Shown here: in pieces, positions 1-5,208 of the stretch
Position numbering within the stretch: position 1 is the first letter of the stretch
Layout of the letters: the number at the start of each line of letters is the position of its first letter
From: CAMYLR01 sp039590215
GTDB lineage: Bacteria > Gemmatimonadota > Gemmatimonadetes > JACCXV01 > JAHWKZ01
Assembly (NCBI GenBank): GCA_039590215.1
Contig: JBDHFX010000052.1
Coordinates: 1-11,254 of the forward strand
Reading direction: 5' to 3'
Length of the DNA: 11,254 nt
Program-made: the position numbers and the translations under genes
The notes under the pieces: model-generated
Database searches by the model: none
Told to the model about the DNA's origin: nothing
What the model saw: the letters and a program-made list of their open reading frames with translations, nothing else

Positions 1-192
1 TGCCATCCGGGCGACGCCGCCATCGGCTCGGATGTCCGACGGGACGCGCTCGAGCGCCATCACCGCCACCGCGCCTGCCTGCTCGGCGATCTTCGCCATC
101 TCGACCGTGGTGACATCCATGATGACGCCGCCCTTCAGCATCTGGGCGAGGCCACGCTTGACCTCGATCGTTCCGGTTTCGCGACGGTTCAT
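1..192 (-). CDS. pdxS: Pyridoxal 5'-phosphate synthase lyase subunit PdxS, N-terminal 64 residues
   Basis: PdxS is the synthase subunit of the DXP-independent PLP pathway. It builds PLP from ribose 5-phosphate, glyceraldehyde 3-phosphate and ammonia, the ammonia coming from the glutaminase PdxT. The visible N-terminus carries family hallmarks: VKRGLAQMLKGGVIMDV (Asp26 corresponds to the catalytic Asp24 of the B. subtilis protein), AKIAEQAGAVAVMALERVP and DIRADGGVARMA. The catalytic lysines lie beyond the window edge, so the gene is partial only because the window ends. The ATG lies 11 bases after the stop of the metZ-like frame as read. A small perfect hairpin (CTGCT-AACG-AGCAG, 197-210) overlaps that stop just upstream of the start, and the ribosome binding site is weak. 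Position last in a minus-strand operon suggests translational or operon coupling. pdxT is expected just outside the window, but this is unseen. Confidence 0.95.
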   Translation of the reverse strand, partial: MNRRETGTIEVKRGLAQMLKGGVIMDVTTVEMAKIAEQAGAVAVMALERVPSDIRADGGVARMA

Positions 193-203
193 GCTACTGC
201 TCG

Positions 204-1571
204 TTAGCAGGGCGGTGGTGGCGGGTAGAGCGGGAACCGTAGTTGAGGAACATTCCGCAGATACCCTGTGGACTGGCTATGGAGCCAATGTCGGAATCGT
301 CCAACCGAACTCTCGGCCGTCATCGCTTTAGAGACCGCTCCGCCTCCTCCTCTGGGAACCCCGGCTTGTTGCCGTCGACGCCCCAATCGTTCCAGCGCTT
401 GCTCAAGGTCCGCAAGCAAGTCGTGCGAGTCCTCGATCCCAACCGCCAAACGGACGAGGCCGGGATCGGCGTTGGGCGCGCACCCCGCCTGTCCCAGTTC
501 CTCAGGACCAAAGTCGAGCTCGGCAGGGATTTCAATGACCGTCTCCACTCCACCAAGACTCGTCGCGATAGGGATGAGCTCGAGAGCGTCCACGTAGGCT
601 CGCGCGCCGTCCAACCCACCGGGAATTACGAACGAAACGACTCCCCCTCCACCCCGCATCTGACGATCGGCTAAAGCTCGGTATGGCGACGACTCGAGCC
701 ATGGGTAATGGACTGCGTCGATTTGGGGCTGGGTTTCGAGCCACTGCGCGATCTCGTATGCGTTGTCGCACTGCTTCCGGACCCGGAGTCCCAGTGTTTT
801 GATCCCGCGGAGCAGCAACCAGGCGGCCTGCGGATCGAGGATCCCCCCAAGAAGGATCTGGGTCTCGCGGATCCGGTCGATCAACTCCTCGGGGCCGGCC
901 ACAACCCCGGCCAACACGTCCGAATGACCACTTAGATATTTCGATCCAGAATGGAGGCTAAGCGTCGCGCCCAACGCCAACGGCCGCTGGAGGTACGGCG
1001 GGGCGAACGTGCTGTCCACGAACAGGCGCGCCTCACGAGATCGAGCGATCTCAGCGATCGCCTCGATGTCGACGATCTCGAGGGTCGGGTTGGACGGTGT
1101 TTCGATGTAGATCAGTGCCGTCTCCGGACGAATCGCTCGCGCGACTGCATCCAAATTGGTTGTCTCAACGAACGTCGTATCAATCCCGTACGAGCGCGCC
1201 CACTGATCCAGAAACGTGTATGTCTGGGCGAACACCCTGCGCTGCGCCACTACGTGATCCCCCGGTCGCAGGACCGTCAGGAGCGATGTCGTGATCGCGG
1301 CCATACCGGAGCTGAAGACAAGCGCAGCTTCCGCTCCTTCGAGATAAGCCAACTTTGCGGCCGCCGCCGAGGTGTTCGGGCCGGCGAAACGAGGATACAC
1401 ATGTTCGTCTCTACTCCGGAACGCATCGCCCAGTTCGCGGCTCGAGGCCGCCTGGAAGTTCGTTGCCCGGACGAGTGGAACGCTGAGTGGACGACGCTTC
1501 CTCTCTCCGTCGAGATGTGTTTTCGCGGTAGCGGTGTCAAAATTGAACCGCTGTTCGTGTGTCCTTCTCAT
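204..1571 (-). CDS. Trans-sulfuration PLP enzyme, MetZ-like (O-succinylhomoserine sulfhydrylase / gamma-lyase family), with probable 3' frameshift
   Basis: This is a fold-type I PLP enzyme of the Cys/Met metabolism family, acting on homoserine esters or sulfur amino acids in the cytosol. Visible family residues are Tyr59 and Arg61 (YPR, PLP phosphate contacts from the neighbouring subunit), SSGM at 87-90, Asp186 in FVDSTFAPP, the PLP lysine Lys211 in SGSKYLSGHSD, and Arg374 in GLVRLAVGIED for the substrate carboxylate. Phe114 sits where gamma-lyases carry Tyr. Phe here is typical of MetZ-type sulfhydrylases, so MetZ is favoured over methionine gamma-lyase. The ATG at 1571 has a good AGAGGT site 8 bases upstream, and the preceding gene stops 13 bases before it. 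Members usually have ~390-420 residues, whereas this frame gives 455. The last ~55 residues are a low-quality GC3-poor tail, and removing one base from the C run at 381-384 would instead end the protein at 320. It is encoded immediately before pdxS. Confidence 0.88.
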   Translation of the reverse strand: MRRTHEQRFNFDTATAKTHLDGERKRRPLSVPLVRATNFQAASSRELGDAFRSRDEHVYPRFAGPNTSAAAAKLAYLEGAEAALVFSSGMAAITTSLLTVLRPGDHVVAQRRVFAQTYTFLDQWARSYGIDTTFVETTNLDAVARAIRPETALIYIETPSNPTLEIVDIEAIAEIARSREARLFVDSTFAPPYLQRPLALGATLSLHSGSKYLSGHSDVLAGVVAGPEELIDRIRETQILLGGILDPQAAWLLLRGIKTLGLRVRKQCDNAYEIAQWLETQPQIDAVHYPWLESSPYRALADRQMRGGGGVVSFVIPGGLDGARAYVDALELIPIATSLGGVETVIEIPAELDFGPEELGQAGCAPNADPGLVRLAVGIEDSHDLLADLEQALERLGRRRQQAGVPRGGGGAVSKAMTAESSVGRFRHWLHSQSTGYLRNVPQLRFPLYPPPPPC

Positions 1572-1584
1572 CGTCTTTGACCTC

Positions 1585-2145
1585 TCAGTTCCAAAACGTG
1601 TACGTGTACCCGAGAATCAGCGAACCCGTCTTCCAACCGATCCAGAGATCCTTACCTTCGCCCAAGTTGTATTGGAATCGGAGCTCCCCAGCGACCGTCT
1701 TAGCGGTCACATTCAATTGCAAAAACGCGTTAGCCGACGTGTGGGAATCAAGGGACGCGAGCGTCCGAAGACGAACGATCTGTGCGCTGAACGACTCGCT
1801 TTCTTCGGCGTTGTTTACGACCGTGAGATCGTCCAGGACGCCAACGACGACGTCGCCTTCGTTGTCCACTTCGAAGGCTAGATCGACTTCGGTTTGTTCG
1901 CTCGGCGTCACCTTGACAGCGGGGTTGTACATGGTCAGCCAGAGGGGCTCTAACGCCTCCCGATCTCGCTCACCCGGCACGTCGTCCAGCACGATGGCCC
2001 CCTGCAAATGCGGCAAGCGCGAAGGCGCCTGTGGTTCCTGACCAAACAGGTGAGCGCCGGGAATAAGTAACGTCACCAGCCCTAGTATGATTCTCGTCTG
2101 TGGCTGCAACCGGCGTTCCCCCCCGGCATCAATGTACGGATACAT
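1585..2145 (-). CDS. Secreted CBM9/DUF5916-like protein with the middle missing
   Basis: The 186-residue frame has a hydrophobic signal-like segment (residues ~18-35, IILGLVTLLIPGAHLFG, then Q/E). Next comes a segment like the N-terminal CBM9/DOMON part of DUF5916 outer-membrane proteins (IVLDDVPGE...EPLWLTMYNP...SEQTEVDLAFEVDNEGDVVVGVLDD). It ends with strand-like sequence resembling their extreme C-terminal barrel (NAFLQLN...ELRFQYNLGEGKDLWIGW...LGYTYTFW). Family proteins usually have 700 or more residues, so the central part appears deleted. Whether the result is functional cannot be told. The longest start is ATG 2145, but that ATG lies inside a motif shared with the eamA leader and has no Shine-Dalgarno. 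TTG 2109, with a G6 run upstream, gives a cleaner signal peptide (starting QPQTRIILG) and may be the true start. The stop overlaps the ribosome binding site of the metZ-like gene, so the two are cotranscribed. Family assignment rests on recalled similarity only. Confidence 0.6.
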   Translation of the reverse strand: MYPYIDAGGERRLQPQTRIILGLVTLLIPGAHLFGQEPQAPSRLPHLQGAIVLDDVPGERDREALEPLWLTMYNPAVKVTPSEQTEVDLAFEVDNEGDVVVGVLDDLTVVNNAEESESFSAQIVRLRTLASLDSHTSANAFLQLNVTAKTVAGELRFQYNLGEGKDLWIGWKTGSLILGYTYTFWN

Positions 2146-2155
2146 TAGAGGTGAT
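2140..2155 (-). promoter_or_regulatory. Leader box shared with the eamA promoter (copy 1)
   Basis: The minus-strand sequence ATCACCTCTAATGTAT recurs as ATCACTCTAATGTAT at 3690-3704 on the plus strand. The shared TCTAATGTAT core stands at the same distance from TTGACA in both promoters (bases 49-58 counted from the first T of the -35). It is a candidate regulator-binding box or leader element. Confidence 0.5.
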
Positions 2156-2178
2156 TGTATCCCTATGCAGGGTACAAT
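2154..2178. promoter_or_regulatory. Candidate operator: inverted repeat over the -10 region
   Basis: ATTGTAtCCCT and AGGGTACAAT form an imperfect inverted repeat around ATGC, with one unpaired base in the left arm. It covers the -10 and start site of the operon promoter. ATTGTA half-sites recur in the mocR-eamA intergenic region (3637-3642 and 3685-3690). This fits a binding site for the adjacent MocR regulator; the binding protein is inferred. Confidence 0.5.
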
Positions 2179-2197
2179 AGACCCGGGAGAATGTCAA
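2169..2197 (-). promoter_or_regulatory. Promoter of the DUF5916-like / metZ-like / pdxS operon
   Basis: On the minus strand TTGACA (2197-2192) is followed by a 17-base spacer and TACCCT (2174-2169). The -35 is perfect and the -10 moderate. Transcription would start near 2162. The promoter lies in the 86-base gap after the mocR stop, so the operon need not depend on mocR transcription. Confidence 0.6.
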
Positions 2198-2231
2198 GAG
2201 GGGTTCTAGTTGTGGTCTGGGAGGGTGGGCC

Positions 2232-3629
2232 CTAGGGGCAGGATAGACAAGGGTCGGTCTGTCCCTCGAGGATCTCCGCCATTGTCCTTAACGCGCGTTC
2301 GAGCTCCTGGCCACTCCGCGGCGGGCCCAGAGCGAGTCTCACCGCGTGCGGGATCGCTTCGCGACCCACGGCGAACGCCTCGGCGCCCGTGATCAAGATC
2401 CCCCGCTGCCTGGCCTGAGCGACAAAATCGCTACTGCGCCATGGCTCGGGCAGATGCAACCACATATGGGGCCCTTCGGGGTGGGAATCGTATTTGAGGC
2501 CGACCAGAATCGAGTCTGCCATACACCGCCGGCGAACCGTCTCCTCCCTGCGACGGGCGAGAAGCATGTCCGCTGTCCCGTCTAAGATCCAGTCGGCCGT
2601 GAGCTCAGCCATTAACGGTGCTGCCATCCACGTCGTGGCTCGGATTCCGGTCTCGAGACGCTGAACCAGTGGTTCGGGCGCAAGGATGTACCCGACCCGG
2701 AGTCCCGGAGCGAGGCATTTCGAGGTGCCGGCGAGGTAACATGTCGTATGGGGCGCATGCGCGGCGATCGGCAACGGCGGCTCGCTGGCCATCATGGCGT
2801 GCGAATCGTCTTCGACCACCAGGATCCCGTGCTTTTCAGCGATTCTGGCGATCTCACGCCGTCGAGCCTGAGACATCACATAGGTGGTAGGGTTCTGGAT
2901 GGTGGGGATGCAGTAGAGCGCGCGGACGAGCTCCGTCTCGCAGGCGCGCTCGAAAGCCTCCGGGCGGAGGCCGTCCTCATCCATTGGAAGCCCCCTAAGC
3001 CTCAGATGAAGCATTTGCGCCAACGCTTTCATGCCTGGATAGGTCACCGAATCGGCGAGCACGAGATCCCCGGGACGGGTGAGGGTCGAGAAAATCACCG
3101 TTAGGCCGTGCTGGACCCCACTCGACACGATCACGCGATCTCGGCTGGCCTCCAGCCCTGTTCTCTCCACCCAAGCAACTCCCCCGGCTCGCTGCCGGCA
3201 AGTCCCTGACCGGTCAGGGTAGCGAAGCCACTCGGACAGGTTGGGTCGCGACGCAAGCTCGCGCAGCGACCGAGCGACCAGATCGTCTTCGTGGTCGGGC
3301 AGGCCGACCGGAAAGTTCCGACCGAGGTCAACCAACTCAACGCCATCTCCGAACCCTGCTCTATACCATTCGTCCTCGGCCCCCTCCTGACGCACGAAGG
3401 TGCCACGACCAACCTCGCCGATAACCAGCCCTCGGCGTTCGGCCTCGGCGTAAGCGCGGCTAACCGTCCCGACCGTGACCCCAATGGTTTGAGCCAGCGC
3501 TCGGTGCGTGGGCAGCCGCTGTCCTCGGGCCAACCTGCCCTCGGCAATGTCCTCCGAGAGCGCGTCCGCGATCGCTACGTAGATCGGGCCGTCGCTCCCA
3601 TTCTGCAGATCGGGTTTCCAGTTTGTCAT
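2232..3629 (-). CDS. MocR-type transcription regulator (GntR winged helix fused to aminotransferase fold), PdxR-like by context
   Basis: The protein has 465 residues, typical for MocR regulators. Residues ~1-80 are a GntR winged helix-turn-helix (IYVAIADALSEDIAEGRLARGQRLPTHRALAQ, then TVGTVSRAYAEAERRGLV and GRGTFV). The rest is a fold-type I aminotransferase-like effector domain with the PLP lysine about residue 304 in GTSKCLAPGLRVGYI and an acidic EDD near 272-274. Such domains sense PLP or PLP adducts. The start MTNWKPDLQ at 3629 matches the usual MocR N-terminus. The longer in-frame start at 3674 would overlap the promoter and adds 15 residues without family resemblance. It sits divergent from an EamA transporter, a pairing also known for B. 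subtilis ycxD/ycxC, and upstream of a pdxS operon, which suggests a PdxR-like role. The promoter places the transcription start at or next to the ATG, so translation is probably leaderless. Confidence 0.92.
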   Translation of the reverse strand: MTNWKPDLQNGSDGPIYVAIADALSEDIAEGRLARGQRLPTHRALAQTIGVTVGTVSRAYAEAERRGLVIGEVGRGTFVRQEGAEDEWYRAGFGDGVELVDLGRNFPVGLPDHEDDLVARSLRELASRPNLSEWLRYPDRSGTCRQRAGGVAWVERTGLEASRDRVIVSSGVQHGLTVIFSTLTRPGDLVLADSVTYPGMKALAQMLHLRLRGLPMDEDGLRPEAFERACETELVRALYCIPTIQNPTTYVMSQARRREIARIAEKHGILVVEDDSHAMMASEPPLPIAAHAPHTTCYLAGTSKCLAPGLRVGYILAPEPLVQRLETGIRATTWMAAPLMAELTADWILDGTADMLLARRREETVRRRCMADSILVGLKYDSHPEGPHMWLHLPEPWRSSDFVAQARQRGILITGAEAFAVGREAIPHAVRLALGPPRSGQELERALRTMAEILEGQTDPCLSCP

Positions 3630-3636
3630 GGTAACA

Positions 3637-3665
3637 ATTGTAACTATTGACACTCGCCGAGTCAA
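3637..3665 (-). promoter_or_regulatory. mocR promoter giving a leaderless transcript
   Basis: On the minus strand TTGACT (3665-3660), a 17-base spacer and TACAAT (3642-3637) precede the ATG at 3629 by only 7 bases. The expected transcription start therefore coincides with the start codon. The -10 lies in a near-palindrome (GTAACAATTGTAAC, 3631-3644), a likely site of autoregulation. Confidence 0.65.
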
Positions 3666-3675
3666 GGAGTACACT
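3647..3675 (+). promoter_or_regulatory. eamA promoter, overlapping the mocR promoter
   Basis: TTGACA (3647-3652), a 17-base spacer and TACACT (3670-3675) read towards eamA, with the expected start near 3682. The two divergent -35 boxes lie 7 bases apart inside an imperfect inverted repeat (TTGACACTCG/CGAGTCAA, 3647-3665). The two polymerases cannot both bind at once, and one bound regulator could control both directions. Confidence 0.65.
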
Positions 3676-3689
3676 GGCGAAATAATTGT

Positions 3690-3704
3690 ATCACTCTAAT
3701 GTAT
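3690..3704 (+). promoter_or_regulatory. Leader box shared with the pdxS-operon promoter (copy 2)
   Basis: ATCACTCTAATGTAT repeats the box at 2140-2155 (minus strand) with one base less. An ATTGTA half-site (3685-3690) lies directly before it and TGCAAT (3708-3713) after it. Confidence 0.5.
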
Positions 3705-4719
3705 GGGTGCAATCATGACGCCTGGGCTTTCCCGATCTGTTCGCTTTGCGCTGGTTGGAACTCTCGTTCTGATCTGGGGCTCGACCTGGCTCGTCATCAA
3801 GATCGGGCTGGAGGACCTCCCACCGTTTCTCGGTGCCGGGCTCCGGTTCGGACTGGCGGCAGCGATCCTGTTCCTTGTGGGCAGAGCACGCGGTGTCCCG
3901 TGGCCGCGATCGCGTCGCGTTCACGTCGGGCTTCTGGCGTCCGGCCTCAGTGCGTTTGCGCTTAGCTACGGCGCTCTGTACTGGGGGGAACAATACATCC
4001 CGTCCGGTCTAGCCGCGGTTCTGTTCGCCACGTTCCCGTTCTTCGTCATGGTTCTAGCCAGTTTCTCGATCTCGAAGGAACCGCTTACGCCTTACAAGGC
4101 GCTAGGCATAGTGCTGGCTTTCATCGGAGTCGCGATCATCTTCCGTAGCGACCTCCAGTTCACCCATCCGCGCAGCCTCGTGGGCGCCGCGGTGACGCTT
4201 CTTTCCCCATTTGGAGCGGCTCTCAGCTCGGTTGGAATCAAGAAGTGGGGGCGGGACTTACATCCCTATACGCTGACGACTCTTCCGATGGCCTATGGGG
4301 CTGCTATCCTTCTCGGGATCTCCTTTCTCACAGAAGAGCTGAGTGGCGTTTCTTTCTCCGCCGCTGCAATCGGTTCGATCGTCTATCTCGCAGTGTTTGG
4401 GTCGGTGATCGGATTCGTCTCCTACTACACGCTTCTCAGGCACACGGCGGTCAGCCTGCTTGCCTTCATCACGTACACGTTCCCGTTGGTCGCAGTGATC
4501 CTAGGGTACGTCGTTCTCGACGAAGCGCTCGAGCGTCAGGTCCTAGCTGGCGCCTTCTTCATCGTGTTGGGAATTGCTCTGGCCAACGTCTCCAAAGGGC
4601 ACTCGTCCATCAACATGAGGCCTATCAAAGTGGCACGCGCAGGAACTGTTGCAGCACGGGTTACCCCGTGCTCCACCCTCCGTCAGGCGAGTTGGCGCGT
4701 ACACCCAGAGGAAAACTAA
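3703..4719 (+). CDS. EamA/DMT-family membrane transporter
   Basis: This inner-membrane permease belongs to the drug/metabolite transporter superfamily, whose members export amino acids, metabolites or possibly vitamers. Two EamA repeats are visible: LVLIWGSTWLVIKIGLEDLPPF with LRFGLAAAILFL early in the first, and a second repeat from about residue 160 (GAAVTLLSPFGAALSSVGIKKWGRDL). The segments FGSVIGFVSYYTLLRH and LVAVILGYVVLDE are also typical. About ten transmembrane segments are expected. The ATG at 3703 is the longest start; ATG 3715 (TPGLSRSVRFALVG) is equally plausible, and neither has a strong Shine-Dalgarno. The family normally ends around KG at residue ~301. The last ~36 residues are not membrane-like and include a strong hairpin-forming sequence, so they look like read-through into former intergenic DNA. 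Divergent placement from MocR suggests regulation by that protein. The substrate is unknown. Confidence 0.9.
   Translation: MGAIMTPGLSRSVRFALVGTLVLIWGSTWLVIKIGLEDLPPFLGAGLRFGLAAAILFLVGRARGVPWPRSRRVHVGLLASGLSAFALSYGALYWGEQYIPSGLAAVLFATFPFFVMVLASFSISKEPLTPYKALGIVLAFIGVAIIFRSDLQFTHPRSLVGAAVTLLSPFGAALSSVGIKKWGRDLHPYTLTTLPMAYGAAILLGISFLTEELSGVSFSAAAIGSIVYLAVFGSVIGFVSYYTLLRHTAVSLLAFITYTFPLVAVILGYVVLDEALERQVLAGAFFIVLGIALANVSKGHSSINMRPIKVARAGTVAARVTPCSTLRQASWRVHPEEN
4653..4672 (+). other. Perfect hairpin inside the eamA 3' end
   Basis: AGCACGGG-TTAC-CCCGTGCT is an 8-bp perfect stem with a 4-base loop. It lacks a T tract, so it is not a standard intrinsic terminator. It lies in the unusual C-terminal extension of eamA and may be an old intergenic stem or an mRNA 3' stabilising structure. 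Confidence 0.5.
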
Positions 4720-4726
4720 TCGGCGC

Positions 4727-4954
4727 TGTTACGGCAAACGCGACATCATGCGTGGAGGTAGCGGCATGGTTTCTTTCAAGGTGAAAGACGATCTGGACGG
4801 CGCACGTGGTCTCGTGAATCGACTTCAACTCGTGATCGGGCTCGCTCTTATCCCTTCCCTCGTTTCGTGCGCGGAGTCGGTTGATCTGAGTTCTCGGTGG
4901 TCGCGGAGCGAGCAATTCCACGCTCTGGCGCTGACGAGGACATACCAGCGATGA
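4727..4954 (+). pseudogene. Remnant of a second trans-sulfuration enzyme (C-terminal piece)
   Basis: The frame containing MRGGSGMVSFKVKDDLDGARGLVNRLQL matches the C-terminal region of cystathionine/methionine lyases. The intact neighbour at 204-1571 has the parallel MRGGGGVVSF and LDGARAYVDALEL. The expected SLGGVE segment is only faintly left (PSLVSCAESVD), the PLP lysine domain is absent, and the frame dissolves into the next fragment before a TGA at 4952. It begins right after eamA with no start signal. It could be a degraded separate lyase gene or a partial duplication of the neighbour. The extent is approximate. Confidence 0.65.
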
Positions 4955-5153
4955 CGACGTTCCCTTCTCCGAAACGATAAAAATGGTCGAAGCCCTGATG
5001 ATGGCTGATCGATACTATGACTTAATCGTGTTCCCTGAAGCGGCCCACAATATTTACATGAGCCCATACCGGCTTGGCTCTCTTCGCCGTTACTTCGTCG
5101 AACATCTCGAAGCCCCTGAGGAAAACGCGGGGGCGAGTGGAACGATACGCTAA
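4935..5153 (+). pseudogene. Remnant of an S9-family (dipeptidyl peptidase IV/prolyl oligopeptidase) C-terminus
   Basis: An open stretch of 72 codons, shifted from the previous frame and bounded upstream by TGA (4932-4934), reads HTSDDDVPFSETIKMVEAL, then YDLIVFPEAAHNIY and LRRYFVEHL. This is the usual end of S9 peptidases, holding the catalytic Asp (SDDDVPF) and His (PEAAH) but without the nucleophile serine region. No start codon with a ribosome binding site is present. It is a gene end left by deletion and is not expected to work as a peptidase. Confidence 0.7.
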
Positions 5154-5197
5154 CCCGCGATGATACGTAAGTCTGTCTCTAGATCGCAGGTGAAAGT

Positions 5198-5203
5198 GAG
5201 GTG
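5198..5203 (+). promoter_or_regulatory. Ribosome binding site fixing the decarboxylase start
   Basis: GAGGTG lies 5 bases before the ATG at 5209, the best Shine-Dalgarno match on the plus strand of this region. No convincing -35/-10 pair was found between the S9 remnant and this site. Confidence 0.7.
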
Positions 5204-5208
5204 CAGCC

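Noticed and set aside
951..1580. 209-codon plus-strand open frame
   Set aside because: Antisense shadow of the metZ-like gene, which has clear catalytic motifs.
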